Shown here: one piece after another, positions 44,416 to 54,559 of the stretch
How positions within the stretch are numbered: position 1 is the first letter of the stretch
Layout: each line of letters opens with the position of its first letter
DNA from: an uncultured Gammaproteobacteria bacterium
Lineage (GTDB): Bacteria; Pseudomonadota; Gammaproteobacteria; HK1
DNA: 64,000 nt
Reading direction: 5' to 3'
NCBI GenBank assembly: GCA_958295835.1
Contig: OY282378.1
Coordinates: 2,559,001-2,623,000, forward strand
Translations under genes and position numbers: made by a program
The notes under the pieces: generated by a model
Database searches by the model: none
What the model saw: only the letters and a program-made list of their open reading frames with translations
What the model was told of the DNA's origin: nothing

Positions 44416-45867
44416 TCAGCCCCGCCAGAAGGCCGGTGAGAGCAGCACCAGGAGGGTGAAGATCTCCAGCCGCCCGAGCAGCATCGCCAGCGACAGGAGC
44501 CACTTCGCGGTGTCGCTGATGTCGGCATAGTGGAAGCCGACCTCGCCGAGGCCCGGACCGAGGTTGTTCATGCAGGCGGCGACGGCCGAGAACGCCGTCA
44601 CCTGGTCGAGTCCCGTCGCCATCAGCGCGAGAAGCAGCAGCGAGAACGTGGCCACGTAGGTCGCGAAGAAGCCCCAGACCGCATCGATCACCCGGGGCGG
44701 CATCACCGTGCCGCCGACCTTGATGGGCACCTGGGCGCTCGGATGGACGAGCCGCACGATCTCGCGCATCCCCTGTTTGAACAGCAGCAGGACCCGGATC
44801 ACCTTCAGGCCGCCGCCGGTCGAGCCGGCGCAGCCGCCGATGAAGCTCGCGAACAGGAGCAGCACCGGCAGAAAGCTCGGCCATACGTGGTAGTCCGCGG
44901 TGGTGAAGCCGGTGGTGGTGCTGATGGACACCGCCTGGAAGACGCCGATGCGAAGCGCGGTGAGCGGATCGGAGAACGTGCCGGAGACGAACAGGTAGAC
45001 GGAGGTCACCGCGGCCACCCCGCCGAGGAGCAGCAGGTAGCACTTGAGCTCGGAATCCGCGGCGTAGACGCCGAGGCCGCGCGCGCGCCAGGCGGTGAAG
45101 TGCAGAGCGAAGTTCATGCCCGCAACGGTCATGAACACGACGGCGACCAGCTCGACGAGGGGGGCGTCGAACTGCCCGACGCTCGCGTCGTGGGTCGAGA
45201 ATCCACCGATGGCCACGGTGGAGAACGCGTGGGCGATCGCGTCGAACGGAGTCATTCCCGCCGCCCGGTAGGAGAGGCCGCACAGCACGGTGAGCAGCAG
45301 GTAGAGATACCACAGCGCCTTGGCGGTCTCGGTGATCCGCGGCGTGAGCTTGGAGTCCTTCATCGGCCCCGGTGTCTCCGCGCGGTAGAGCTGCATACCG
45401 CCGATGCCGAGCATCGGGAGAATGGCGACCGCGAGCACGATGATCCCCATGCCTCCGAGCCACTGCAGGAGGTGGCGGTAGAAGAGCACCGCCTTGGGGA
45501 GCGCGTCGAGTCCGGTGATGACCGTCGCTCCCGTGGTGGTCAGGCCCGAGACGGACTCGAACACCGCGTCGGCCAGCGGCAGATCGGGGTTGTCGCCCAG
45601 GAGCAGGGGGACGCTGCCGGTGATGCCGAGCGCGAACCAGAACGCGACCACGATGACGAAGCCGTCCCGCAGCCTGAGGTCGCCCCGCAGGCGCCGTACC
45701 GGAAACCAGAGCGCGGCTCCGGCCCCGGCGACGAGCAGCATCGAGACGATGAACGGCGGCGCCGACGGTTCCTCGTAAATCCACGCGATGCCGATCGGGG
45801 GCAGCATGGTGAGGCTGAACATCATGAGGAGCAGGCCGAGAATGCGCTGAATGGAGCCGAGCTGCAT
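44416..45867 (-). CDS. trkH: Trk-type potassium uptake protein TrkH
   Basis: Potassium-translocating membrane subunit. 483 residues, standard length, from ATG 45867. Four pore loops are readable: SGLTTTGATVI, STVAIGGFSTHD, VSISTTTGFTTAD and NNLGPGL; the glycine of each selectivity filter is present. Multiple hydrophobic helices line up with the M1-P-M2 repeats. TrkA, its cytoplasmic gating subunit, is encoded just upstream (96 bp) on the same strand. Confidence 0.94.
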   Translation of the reverse strand: MQLGSIQRILGLLLMMFSLTMLPPIGIAWIYEEPSAPPFIVSMLLVAGAGAALWFPVRRLRGDLRLRDGFVIVVAFWFALGITGSVPLLLGDNPDLPLADAVFESVSGLTTTGATVITGLDALPKAVLFYRHLLQWLGGMGIIVLAVAILPMLGIGGMQLYRAETPGPMKDSKLTPRITETAKALWYLYLLLTVLCGLSYRAAGMTPFDAIAHAFSTVAIGGFSTHDASVGQFDAPLVELVAVVFMTVAGMNFALHFTAWRARGLGVYAADSELKCYLLLLGGVAAVTSVYLFVSGTFSDPLTALRIGVFQAVSISTTTGFTTADYHVWPSFLPVLLLFASFIGGCAGSTGGGLKVIRVLLLFKQGMREIVRLVHPSAQVPIKVGGTVMPPRVIDAVWGFFATYVATFSLLLLALMATGLDQVTAFSAVAACMNNLGPGLGEVGFHYADISDTAKWLLSLAMLLGRLEIFTLLVLLSPAFWRG

Positions 45868-45962
45868 GACTGCCTCTTCAAGCTGGCGTCTTTCGCCCGT
45901 GCCCGGCGCCAGGCCGGGCGATGCCGGCCTCGGTCGTCCCCGGGACAGGAGGACGCGCCGCT

Positions 45963-47336
45963 TCAGAGAAAGGTGACACCTACCTGGAACAGCTTCTCGA
46001 CCTCGGCCACCTTCTTCTTGTCGGTGAGGAAGAGGATCACGTGGTCGTCGTTCTCGATGACCGTATCGTGGTGGGCGATGATGACGTCGGCGCCGCGCAC
46101 CACGGCATCGATGGTGGTCCCGGCCGGCAGCTTGATGTCCTCGACCGCACGGCCCACCACCTTCGAGGTGCGCCGGTCTCCATGCGCGATCGCCTCGATC
46201 GCCTCCGCCGCGCCGCGCCGCAACGAGTGTACCGCCACCACGTCGCCCCGGCGCACGTGGGCGAGGAGCGCGCTCACCGTCGTCTGCTGCGGCGAGATCG
46301 CGATGTCGATGGTTCCGCCCTGGACCAGATCGACGTAGGCGCCGCGGTTGATCAGCGCCATCACCTTGCGGGCCCCCATGCGCTTGGCGAGCATCCCCGA
46401 GAGGATGTTGACCTGGTCGTCGTTGGTGACCGCGCAGAACACGTCCATCTGTTCGATGCCTTCCTCGCGGAGGAGATCCTCGTCCGCCGCATCGCCTTGC
46501 AGGACGACGGTTCCGTCGAGGATCTCGGAAAGCTCCTGCGCCCGCTCCGGCGAGTGCTCGACGAGCTTGACGTGGACCCGCCGCTCCAGGGTCGCCGCGA
46601 GCCGCCGCCCGATGTTGCCGCCGCCCGCCAGCATGATCCTGCGCACGGGCCGGTCGAGCTTGCGCAGCTCCCCCATCACCGCGCGGCTGTGCTCGCTCGC
46701 GGCCACGAAGAACACCTCGTCGTCGGCTTCGATCACGGTGTCGCCTTCGGGGATGAGGTCCACCCCGCGGCGGAAGACCGCCGCGACCCGGGTGTCGATG
46801 GCCGGCATGTGCACCGGCAGCTCGCGCAGGGCGTGGCCGACGAGGGGTCCGCCGTAGTATGCCTTCACGCCGACGAGCCGCACCCTTCCCTTGGCGAAAT
46901 CGAGCACCTGCAGCGCGCCGGGGGTCTCGATGAGCCGCTGGATGTACTCGGTGACGAGCTGCTCGGGGCTGATGGTGAGATCGACGGGGAGCGCGTCCCG
47001 CGCGAAGAGCTCGCGGTGCTTGAGGTACTGGGCGGCGCGCACCCGCGCGATCTTCGTCGGGGTGCGGAACATGGTGTGGGCGATCTGGCACGCCACCATG
47101 TTCGTCTCGTCGCTGCTGGTCACCGCCAGCATGAGGTCGGCGTCCTCGGCCCCCGCGTCGGCGAGGACGTCGGGATGGGAGGCATGCCCGCGGACGGTGC
47201 GGATGTCGAGGTGGTCCTGGAGCGAGCGCAGCCTCCGGGCATCGACGTCGACCACCGTGATGTCGTTGGCCTCGCTCGCCAGGGTCTCCGCCACGGTGGA
47301 GCCGACCTGTCCGGCGCCGAGGATGATGATCTTCAC
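45963..47336 (-). CDS. trkA: Trk system potassium uptake protein TrkA
   Basis: Cytoplasmic NAD(H)/nucleotide-binding regulator that gates TrkH. 457 residues from GTG 47336 (product begins [17 protein letters not shown]), matching the 458-residue E. coli protein. It has two RCK modules: the first Rossmann [14 protein letters not shown] and the second [14 protein letters not shown], each followed by a TrkA_C domain. It lies between ntrX and trkH on the reverse strand, a common order in gammaproteobacteria. Confidence 0.95.
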   Translation of the reverse strand: MKIIILGAGQVGSTVAETLASEANDITVVDVDARRLRSLQDHLDIRTVRGHASHPDVLADAGAEDADLMLAVTSSDETNMVACQIAHTMFRTPTKIARVRAAQYLKHRELFARDALPVDLTISPEQLVTEYIQRLIETPGALQVLDFAKGRVRLVGVKAYYGGPLVGHALRELPVHMPAIDTRVAAVFRRGVDLIPEGDTVIEADDEVFFVAASEHSRAVMGELRKLDRPVRRIMLAGGGNIGRRLAATLERRVHVKLVEHSPERAQELSEILDGTVVLQGDAADEDLLREEGIEQMDVFCAVTNDDQVNILSGMLAKRMGARKVMALINRGAYVDLVQGGTIDIAISPQQTTVSALLAHVRRGDVVAVHSLRRGAAEAIEAIAHGDRRTSKVVGRAVEDIKLPAGTTIDAVVRGADVIIAHHDTVIENDDHVILFLTDKKKVAEVEKLFQVGVTFL

Positions 47337-47362
47337 GGTGGCTCGCCGATCCGCCGGCCCGG

Positions 47363-48751
47363 TCAGTCGCCGCTGCCCGCCGCCGACAGCTTCGGATCGA
47401 TCCCGAGCCCGCGCAGCTTGCGGTAGAGGTGGGTGCGCTCGATGCCCGCCGCCGCCGCCACCTTGCTGACGCTGCCTCCCGCCCTGCGCAACCGATACTC
47501 CAGGTAGGCGCGTTCGAACTGTTCCCGGGCTTCCTTCAAGGGTAGCTCGAACTCCGGAACCTCGTCGTCGTGGGGCTCGATCTCGGGGATGTCCCCGAGG
47601 GCCGCCTCCACCGCCTCGAGCTCGATCACGGATCCGCTGCCGAGGATGAGCAGGCGCTGCAGCACGTTGATCAGCTCGCGTACGTTGCCCGGCCACCGGT
47701 GGTTTCGGAGCCGGTTCTGCGCACCCACGGTCAGGCGGCGATTGGGCAGGTTCTCGCGGGTGACGAGCACGTCGATGTAGTACGACACGATCTCGGGGAC
47801 GTCCTCGCGATGGTCACGAAGCGGCGGCACCGCGAGAGGAACGACGTTGAGCATGTAGTAGAGATCATCCCGCAACTGTGATGCAGCGACGGCTCGACCG
47901 ACGTCGCTGCGGCTCGCGGTGACGAATCGCACGTTCAGCGGTATCGTCGTAGTCCCGTTGACCCGGAGGAACGTCCGGTCCTGGAGCATGGTGACGAGGC
48001 GGGCCTGAAGCTTCGGATCCATGTCCACGATGTCTTCGAGAAAGAGTGTGCCGCCGTTCGCATTCTCGACCGCGCCGTAGTGGATGATCGGCCCATCCTC
48101 GGCCCCGAAGAGCTCGGTCTGGCCGGCGACTCCGACGAGGCCGGCGACCCGGACGCGGACGAACGGCCCGGTCGCGCGCGGGCTGTGGGCATGGAGATAA
48201 CGCGCGATCAGCTCCTTTCCGCAGCCCGACTCACCGGTGATCAGCACGGGGGCGTCGTGCTCGGCGATGCGCTTGACCCGATCGCGGAGGCCGTTCATGA
48301 CCGTGCTGCGCCCGATGGGTTCCGACGCCTGCAACGCCTCGCGTTTGAGACCGATGTTCTCCCTTCTCAATTCCGCCGCTTCGAGCGCGCGCCGGACGGC
48401 CAGCAGGAGCTTCGCCGTGGACAGGGGCTTTTCCAGGAAATCGTACGCCCCGAGCCGCGTGGCCTCGACTGCCGTCTCTACCGTACCGTGGCCGGACATC
48501 ATGATCACCGGGGCGTTCCCGGTGCTGTTCTCGGACCATTCCCTCAGCAGGGAGATTCCGTCCGAATCGGGCATCCAGATATCGAGGAGGATGAGGTCCG
48601 GCCGGCGGTTGCGGCGTGACGCGCGCGCGGATTCCGCGTCCTCCGCGGTGTCGACCTCGTAGCCTTCGTCCTCGAGGATGTCCTTGACGAGCGCCAGGAT
48701 GCTGGGTTCGTCGTCGACGACGAGGATGCTCGATGGTATCGGCGTGTGCAT
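47363..48751 (-). CDS. ntrX: NtrX-like response regulator (AAA+, Fis-type HTH)
   Basis: Response regulator paired with the NtrY kinase. 462 residues. Receiver domain with phospho-acceptor Asp in [13 protein letters not shown] and K in FLEKPLS. AAA+ domain with Walker A GESGCGKE and arginine region. The GAFTGA loop that contacts sigma-54 is absent: after ELFGAED the sequence runs [21 protein letters not shown]. So direct sigma-54 activation is doubtful. The C-terminal Fis-type helix-turn-helix ([21 protein letters not shown]) is intact. Start ATG lies 10 bp after ntrY. Confidence 0.9.
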   Translation of the reverse strand: MHTPIPSSILVVDDEPSILALVKDILEDEGYEVDTAEDAESARASRRNRRPDLILLDIWMPDSDGISLLREWSENSTGNAPVIMMSGHGTVETAVEATRLGAYDFLEKPLSTAKLLLAVRRALEAAELRRENIGLKREALQASEPIGRSTVMNGLRDRVKRIAEHDAPVLITGESGCGKELIARYLHAHSPRATGPFVRVRVAGLVGVAGQTELFGAEDGPIIHYGAVENANGGTLFLEDIVDMDPKLQARLVTMLQDRTFLRVNGTTTIPLNVRFVTASRSDVGRAVAASQLRDDLYYMLNVVPLAVPPLRDHREDVPEIVSYYIDVLVTRENLPNRRLTVGAQNRLRNHRWPGNVRELINVLQRLLILGSGSVIELEAVEAALGDIPEIEPHDDEVPEFELPLKEAREQFERAYLEYRLRRAGGSVSKVAAAAGIERTHLYRKLRGLGIDPKLSAAGSGD

Positions 48752-48761
48752 GCTCCCGGAC

Positions 48762-50975
48762 TCAGAAGTTCGGCCGCACCGTGGTGGTGCCGGTGCGCGG
48801 CGCCGGTCCGGACGAGGTGTTGACGGCCGGCAGATGGACGGTGATCCGTGCGCCTCCGCCGGGTGCGTTGCCGCCCGATATGGCGCCTCCGTGCTCTTCG
48901 ACGATCTTCTTCGCGATGGCCAGACCCAGGCCGGTTCCCTTGGGCTTCGACGTCAGGTAAGGCTCGAAGACCCGATCGATGTCGTCGTCCTGGAAGCCAG
49001 CGCCGGAGTCTTGCACCGTGAGCTCCGCCATGACTTCATCGCGGGCGCCGACGGCTCGGGTCTCTACCCCAATCCAGTGCCTGTCACTGTCGTGGCAGGC
49101 CTCGACCGCGTTCGTCAAGAGGTTGTGCAGCACCTGCCGCAGGCGGTCCGGATCGGCATGGACCGGTGCAAGCGGCCGCTCGAGGCGGGTCTCGAAGCGT
49201 ACCGCCGGGGACGCGGTGCGGTACAGCTCGACGACGTCGAGGACCAGTGCGTTCAGATCGACGGACATCGGACGCATCACCGGTGTGCGCGCGTAGTCGG
49301 AGAACGCGTTCACCATCTCCTTCATGGACTCCACCTGCTGGACGATGGTACGGGTCAGGCGGTCCATCTGTGCCGCATCGACGGATTGGACCTTGTGAAG
49401 GTACTTGTGCCGGAGGCGTTCCGCGGCGAGCTGGATCGGGGTGAGGGGGTTCTTGATCTCGTGCGCGAGCCGCCGCGCCACCTCGCTCCAGGCGGCGTTG
49501 CGTTGCGCCTGGATGAACTCGGTGACGTCGTCGAACACGATGACGTCACCCTCGCCGCCGGCCAGCGATGTGGCGCTGCAAACGAGCATGCGCCTTCCCC
49601 GAGGCGTGGCGACACTGACTTCCTCACGAGCGTCCCGCGAGCCCTCGGCCGTGGTGTCCTCGAGCCGCTCGAACAGGGTGTGCACCAGGGGGGCGAGCTC
49701 GGGGTGCAGGTCGGCGAGGGTTTCGAGCCCCGTGCCGATCATCGCATCGAGATCGACGCCTAGAATTTCCGCCGCGGCACGGTTGGCGGTGACGAGCCGG
49801 CGTTCGCCGTCGAGCGTCAGCACCCCCGTGTGCAGTCGCCGGAGCACTGTTTCGAGGTATGCGCGCTGCGCTTCGACGAGAAGCTGGCTGGTGCGCGTCT
49901 CGTCATGAGCCCGTTTGAGCTGGCGGGTCATTTCGTTGAACGATGCGACGAGGAATCCGATCTCGTCCTGGGCCGCGCTTGGGAGCTGGGTCTCGAAGTC
50001 TCCGCCCGCGACCGCCTTGGTGCCCTCGGACAGATCCTGCAACGGAGCGACCATGCGCCGCGCCGAGCGGAATGCGGCGTATACCGCGGTGAACAGGCTG
50101 GCGAGCAGGACGATGGACAGCGTGAGGGTGAAGCTGAGCTTGAGCGGCTTGCGAAGATACGACAGCTCACGATACTTCGCCGAAGCGGATTCCACGCTGT
50201 GCGCGAGAGCGTCCATCCGCTCGGTCACGGGAAAGAGGGCGTGCAGCAGCCGCGGCTCGCCGGTTGCGTCGTGCGAGGAAACCGACACCACGACCTGCAC
50301 GTGCAATCCGCTGTCCCCGATGTCGTCCAGTCCGATGTAGTCGCCCGATCCCCGAGCCTGCGACAGGATCGTATCGCTGGGGCGACTCGGGACCACCGCG
50401 GTCGGATCGGCGTTGCTCGACCCCACGATGTGCCCGTTCGCACCGATCAGGGTCAGCTCCGACGCTCCGCTCAAGCGCCGTGCGTCGTCGAGCGCGCTGA
50501 CCGCCTGCTCGACGGTGAGCGGCACGAGGTCCGACGCGATTCTCGCGGTTTGCGCCAGAAGCTCGCGCATGCGCACTCCGAGCGCAGTGCGGCTGAGGTC
50601 CAGCGCATCGTTCAGCGCTTCTTCGATACGCACGTCGAACCAGCTATCGATCCCGCGGTGAAGAAACTGGAGCGAGAAGTAGTAGACGATGGTGACCGGG
50701 GTCACGGACAGGACCACGAAGACGATCACCATCCGTACCGTGAGGTTGGCCCCGGGACGCCGTTCCCGTGCCTGATGAAGCAGGCGATACAGATTCCGCG
50801 CGATCAGGACACCGAGACCGATCAGCGCCACCGCGTTGATCGCGAGCAGGACCGAGTAGAGCTCGCCGAACCTCGCGGAATCCTGCGTGGCGTTGCTCAT
50901 GAGGTACGTCGATCCGAGCAGGACCAGGCCCAGAACGACGATTGGGGCGGCGCCCTGCCCGAGGCGACCCGTCAT
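48762..50975 (-). CDS. ntrY: NtrY-like membrane sensor histidine kinase
   Basis: Membrane histidine kinase that phosphorylates NtrX. 737 residues from ATG 50975, which overlaps the DUF4390 stop by 4 nt (ATGA). Order: two or three N-terminal transmembrane helices, a periplasmic sensor region, another helix, HAMP, PAS (VLTLDGERRLVTANRAAAEI), HisKA with H-box RRLAHEIKNPLTPI, then N-box NLLTNAVEA and G-boxes DSGAGF and KGTGLGLAI. The extra-cytoplasmic sensor is not classified. It couples translationally to the DUF4390 gene. Confidence 0.93.
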   Translation of the reverse strand: MTGRLGQGAAPIVVLGLVLLGSTYLMSNATQDSARFGELYSVLLAINAVALIGLGVLIARNLYRLLHQARERRPGANLTVRMVIVFVVLSVTPVTIVYYFSLQFLHRGIDSWFDVRIEEALNDALDLSRTALGVRMRELLAQTARIASDLVPLTVEQAVSALDDARRLSGASELTLIGANGHIVGSSNADPTAVVPSRPSDTILSQARGSGDYIGLDDIGDSGLHVQVVVSVSSHDATGEPRLLHALFPVTERMDALAHSVESASAKYRELSYLRKPLKLSFTLTLSIVLLASLFTAVYAAFRSARRMVAPLQDLSEGTKAVAGGDFETQLPSAAQDEIGFLVASFNEMTRQLKRAHDETRTSQLLVEAQRAYLETVLRRLHTGVLTLDGERRLVTANRAAAEILGVDLDAMIGTGLETLADLHPELAPLVHTLFERLEDTTAEGSRDAREEVSVATPRGRRMLVCSATSLAGGEGDVIVFDDVTEFIQAQRNAAWSEVARRLAHEIKNPLTPIQLAAERLRHKYLHKVQSVDAAQMDRLTRTIVQQVESMKEMVNAFSDYARTPVMRPMSVDLNALVLDVVELYRTASPAVRFETRLERPLAPVHADPDRLRQVLHNLLTNAVEACHDSDRHWIGVETRAVGARDEVMAELTVQDSGAGFQDDDIDRVFEPYLTSKPKGTGLGLAIAKKIVEEHGGAISGGNAPGGGARITVHLPAVNTSSGPAPRTGTTTVRPNF

Positions 50976-51583
50976 TCGACCCGCCACTCGAACCATCCAC
51001 TGTTCAGCCGCCACGCCGGGCTCAGGTAGGCGATGGGGCGCAGCGGCGACGGCAGCGCCTCGATGTCGAGGCGCGCCCTGATGCGGGCCGCGTAACGCGC
51101 ATCGGCCGACAGCCGTTCCCGTGCGATGACCGGGACGGATTCCAGGCGGCCGAGCGCTTCGACCACCTCCTCGAGCGAGCGATGGTTGCGTGCGCTTCCA
51201 TCGTGGAGATTGCGGATCCGGTAGCGGTCGGTCAGCACGTTCGTCTCGATGCGGTATCGGAGCTCGCGTGCAACGAGGGTCTCGTCCCACCACCGCCCCC
51301 GTTCGCGCCGCACCTCGATGTCGACGATGACCGTCAATGCGACTCCGTTGCGCATCGCTTCGAGGTTGTCTTCACTGAATGCGAAGTCGATGCGGGCGTC
51401 GACGACATAGGTACCGCCCACCGTGCGGAGGGCCGCGTGCTCGACCACGAAGCCGTCGTTGCCGGACGCCGTCTGCGCGGCGGCGGGGTCGGCGGCCGGG
51501 AAGAGCGCCGCGGCCCCCAGGGCGAGCCAGAGAAGCGGTCGTGCTGCGCGGGCTTCGAGGTCAGGGCTTTGCCAGCGCGGCAT
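50972..51583 (-). CDS. DUF4390 domain-containing periplasmic protein
   Basis: 203 residues from ATG 51583. N-terminal signal peptide (LLWLALGAAALFPAADPAAAQ), then a beta-rich domain with VVDARIDFAFSEDNLEAM and ELRYRIETNVLTDRYRI, and the C-terminal LSPAWRLNSGWFEWRVE, typical of DUF4390. Family function is unknown; it is very often encoded between rsmB and ntrY. Its start overlaps the rsmB stop by 23 bp and its stop overlaps ntrY by 4 nt, so it is tightly coupled to both. Confidence 0.85.
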   Translation of the reverse strand: MPRWQSPDLEARAARPLLWLALGAAALFPAADPAAAQTASGNDGFVVEHAALRTVGGTYVVDARIDFAFSEDNLEAMRNGVALTVIVDIEVRRERGRWWDETLVARELRYRIETNVLTDRYRIRNLHDGSARNHRSLEEVVEALGRLESVPVIARERLSADARYAARIRARLDIEALPSPLRPIAYLSPAWRLNSGWFEWRVE

Positions 51584-52892
51584 AGAAGAATCCGTCCATC
51601 GCGTCATCGCCGGGCAGGATCTGACGTCCTTGCCCGGCCGGGCGGCCCCATGCGGCGTCGATCCGGACCGCTGCCGCGTCGGCCCGCGCCGCCAGGAAAC
51701 CCCCGATGATCGATTCGTTCTCGCGGGACAAAACCGAGCAGGTAGCGTACAGCAGGCGTCCGCCGCGAGCCAGGAGAGGCCACAATGCGTGGAGCATGGC
51801 GCTCTGTCGGCTCGCCATCTCGTCGATGTCCTCGGGCCGGCGCAGAACCTTGATGTCGGGATGGCGCCGGATGACCCCGGTTCCGGAGCACGGCGCGTCG
51901 AGCAGGATGCGGTCGAACGGCCGCCCGTCCCACCAGGCGTCCGGTTTCCTGGCGTTCCCCGGTTGCACGTGCGCGGCCAGCCGGAGGCGCATCAGGGTGT
52001 GTTGGAGGTCCCCGATGCGTCGGGGGTCGTGGTCGAGCGCGACGACCTCGACACCGCCGGCGCCCCGTTCGAGAACGTGTCCGGTCTTTCCTCCGGGGGC
52101 TGCGCAGGCGTCGAGCACCCGACTCCCGTGCGGGGCGTCGAGAAGCCCCGCGGCGAGCTGAGCCGCTTCATCCTGGACCGACACGAGCCCTTCGCCGAAG
52201 CCCGGAACGGATTCGACGCCACGGGGTGATTCCAGGGTCACCCCCTGGGCAGAGTGTCGGGTCGCGCGGGCCGGAATCCCGTTGCTCGACAGGACCTCGA
52301 GGTAGTGCTGGCGCGAGGTCCGCAGGGTGTTGACCCTGAGCGTCATCGGCGGCGGTTCCAGATTGGCGCGGGCAATGGACTCCCATGCCGCCGGCCACGC
52401 ACGCTCGAATGCGGCAAGCAACCAGGCAGGGTGCGCGAGCCGGGCGTTCGCGGCGAGCTCGATACGTTCGATCGCATCGCGTTCGGCGGCGAAGCGCCTC
52501 AGGACCGCGTTGACGAATCCGGCCGCCCACGATTTGCCGATGGTGTGCGTGAGCTCCACCGTGGTGCTGACCGCCGCGTGCGGCGGCACGCGGGTGAACC
52601 CGAGCTGATAGAGTCCGAGGAGGGCGAGGGCGCGGATGGCCGCGTCGCGCGGCGGGTGTGCCGCGACATGGGCCAGCCAGGCTTCCAGACGCGGGAGATA
52701 GCGCAGGGTTCCGAACACCAGCTCCTGAGCGAACGCCCTGTCACGCGGGTCGAGCCGCGAATCGAGCCGCCGGCGCCGGCTCGCGCCGAGTGAGCGGCCG
52801 TCCCGAAGCACTCCGGTGAGCAGCGCATGGGCGACACCCCGCGCCGAGCTGCGCGAGCGGTGCGAAGCGTCAGGCGGGCGCGGCCGGCTCAT
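51561..52892 (-). CDS. rsmB: 16S rRNA (cytosine(967)-C5)-methyltransferase RsmB
   Basis: SAM-dependent methyltransferase forming m5C967 in 16S rRNA. 443 residues from ATG 52892. N-terminal NusB-like helical domain (AFAQELVFGTLRYLPRLEAW), PUA-like RNA-binding segment, then the catalytic Rossmann domain with DACAAPGGKT (SAM), DAPCSGTGVIRRHPD with one catalytic cysteine and YATCSV with the other. It overlaps fmt by 4 nt (ATGA) upstream and DUF4390 downstream. Confidence 0.95.
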   Translation of the reverse strand: MSRPRPPDASHRSRSSARGVAHALLTGVLRDGRSLGASRRRRLDSRLDPRDRAFAQELVFGTLRYLPRLEAWLAHVAAHPPRDAAIRALALLGLYQLGFTRVPPHAAVSTTVELTHTIGKSWAAGFVNAVLRRFAAERDAIERIELAANARLAHPAWLLAAFERAWPAAWESIARANLEPPPMTLRVNTLRTSRQHYLEVLSSNGIPARATRHSAQGVTLESPRGVESVPGFGEGLVSVQDEAAQLAAGLLDAPHGSRVLDACAAPGGKTGHVLERGAGGVEVVALDHDPRRIGDLQHTLMRLRLAAHVQPGNARKPDAWWDGRPFDRILLDAPCSGTGVIRRHPDIKVLRRPEDIDEMASRQSAMLHALWPLLARGGRLLYATCSVLSRENESIIGGFLAARADAAAVRIDAAWGRPAGQGRQILPGDDAMDGFFYAALAKP

Positions 52893-53839
52893 CGCGGTCC
52901 GCGGTCGAGGCGCGTGCCGGGCGGGAGCCGGCGGCCTCGGACGAACTCCGCGATGGACATCCTTCGTGCGCCCGGCGGCTGAAGCTCGGTGATGTTGACG
53001 GCGCCGCCCCCCGTTGCGATCACCAGTCCGGTTTCGTCGCAGCGCAGCACCGTGCCCGGCGCCGTTGTCGAATCGCCGTCCGCAAGCGCCGCGCGTCGGA
53101 TCCTGAACGCCGGGACGTCTGCTCCGGCCAGGTACGTGTGTGCGACGGGCCAGGGGTCGAATGCCCGAACCATGCGTTCGATCTCGGTCGCGGGGCGCGC
53201 CCAATCGATTGCGGCCTGCGATTTCGAGAGCTTGGGGGCGAGTGTGGCGCGCGTCTCGTCCTGCGCCCGGCTCTCGACGGCGCCCGCCTCGAGTGCGCGC
53301 AGGGTGTCGATGAGTGCCGCCGCACCATGCTCGGCGAGACGGCTGGTCAGCGAGCCGGTGGTGTCCTCCGGGGCAATGGTGCAGGTTCGCGTGGCGAGGA
53401 TTGGTCCGGTATCGAGGCCGTCGTCCATCTGCATGATCGAGATACCGGTTTGCCGGTCGCCCGCGAGGATCGCGTGATGGACCGGGGCGGCGCCACGCCA
53501 GCGCGGGAGGACCGATGCGTGGACGTTGATGCATCCGAGCCGTGGTATGGCGAGGATCGGCGCCGGCAGCAGGAATCCGTACGCCGCGACCACCAGCGCG
53601 TCGGGCTCCAGGGCCGCGAGCGTCTCCGCCGCCTCCGGGGTACGCATGCTGTGGGGCTGATGGACCTCGACACCCGCCGCCGCGGCGCGCTGCTTGACCG
53701 GGCTCTCCGCGACTCGATTCCCGCGTCCGGCACGAGCGTCGCGCCGGGTGAACACCGCCCCGATCGAGTGGCCGGAGTGGACGAGGGCATCCAGTATGAC
53801 GGCCGCGAACTCCGGGGTGCCGGCGAATGCGAGCTTCAT
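52889..53839 (-). CDS. fmt: Methionyl-tRNA formyltransferase
   Basis: Formylates initiator Met-tRNA using 10-formyl-THF. 316 residues. MKLAFAGTPEFAAVIL start, AAYGFLLPAPIL and the catalytic core INVHASVLPRWRGAAPVHHAIL (in parts; Asn and His), MQMDDGLDTGPIL with the catalytic Asp. C-terminal OB-like domain ends with FVRGRRLPPGTRL. It sits between def and rsmB, as usual; its start is 10 bp after the def stop. Confidence 0.96.
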   Translation of the reverse strand: MKLAFAGTPEFAAVILDALVHSGHSIGAVFTRRDARAGRGNRVAESPVKQRAAAAGVEVHQPHSMRTPEAAETLAALEPDALVVAAYGFLLPAPILAIPRLGCINVHASVLPRWRGAAPVHHAILAGDRQTGISIMQMDDGLDTGPILATRTCTIAPEDTTGSLTSRLAEHGAAALIDTLRALEAGAVESRAQDETRATLAPKLSKSQAAIDWARPATEIERMVRAFDPWPVAHTYLAGADVPAFRIRRAALADGDSTTAPGTVLRCDETGLVIATGGGAVNITELQPPGARRMSIAEFVRGRRLPPGTRLDRGPR

Positions 53840-53849
53840 TCGAGCGGTC

Positions 53850-54350
53850 TCACGCGTGCCGCAGGGCCTTCTCCGCCTTCTTTCGGATGCGTTGCCGCTT
53901 CAGCCGGGAAAGGTAGTCGACGAACAGCCGGCCGTCGAGGTGATCGATCTCGTGCTGGATGCAGACCGCGAGCAATCCCTCGGCTTCGATCTCGCGAGAG
54001 CGTCCGTCGTGGTCGAGGGCGCAGACCCGAACCCTCTCCGGACGTTTCACCATCTCGTAGACACCGGGGACGGACAGGCATCCTTCCTCGGCCTCCGTCT
54101 CGCCGCCGACCGAGCGGATCTCGGGATTGACGAGGCACAGGGGTGCGCTCCGGTCCTTCGACACGTCGATGGTGACCACGCGTTTCGCAACGTTGACCTG
54201 AGGGGCGGAGAGGCCGACCCCGGGTGCGTCGTACATCGTCTCGAACATGTCGTCGATCAGGCGTCTGACGTCGTCATCGACGACGTCCACCGGATCTGCA
54301 CGGCGTCGCAGGCGTGGGTCGGGGAAGAGGAGAATATCGAGGCGCGGCAT
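53850..54350 (-). CDS. def: Peptide deformylase
   Basis: Removes the formyl group from nascent N-termini. 166 residues from ATG 54350, the family length. Motif 1 GVGLSAPQ, motif 2 EGCLS (zinc/iron Cys) and motif 3 QHEIDHLDG (two metal His and catalytic Glu) are intact. First gene of the reverse-strand def-fmt-rsmB-DUF4390-ntrYX-trkAH run; divergent from dprA, so its promoter should be within 54351-54559. Confidence 0.97.
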   Translation of the reverse strand: MPRLDILLFPDPRLRRRADPVDVVDDDVRRLIDDMFETMYDAPGVGLSAPQVNVAKRVVTIDVSKDRSAPLCLVNPEIRSVGGETEAEEGCLSVPGVYEMVKRPERVRVCALDHDGRSREIEAEGLLAVCIQHEIDHLDGRLFVDYLSRLKRQRIRKKAEKALRHA

Positions 54351-54559
54351 CGGTGAGCCCTCTCGGCAGCGGGCGCCATGGTAAGAAAACCGGGGCCGCC
54401 ACGCCAAGCGCGCACGCCGGGAACCTCGAGCCTCCCGCTCGACGGGCAAGCTCCAAGCCGACGCGGGAAGCGGCGCGAAGCGCATGATCGAGGCGCAGGG
54501 CGGCACGCGCATCGAATCGACACCTCGACCCGGCTCCGGCGATCATCGCCGCACCTCGG

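Noticed and set aside
54484..54545. Short forward stretch [14 protein letters not shown] resembling the end of a histidine-kinase ATPase domain
   Set aside because: Only about 14 residues, no upstream domain in frame, and it lies in the short def-dprA promoter region; could be chance.
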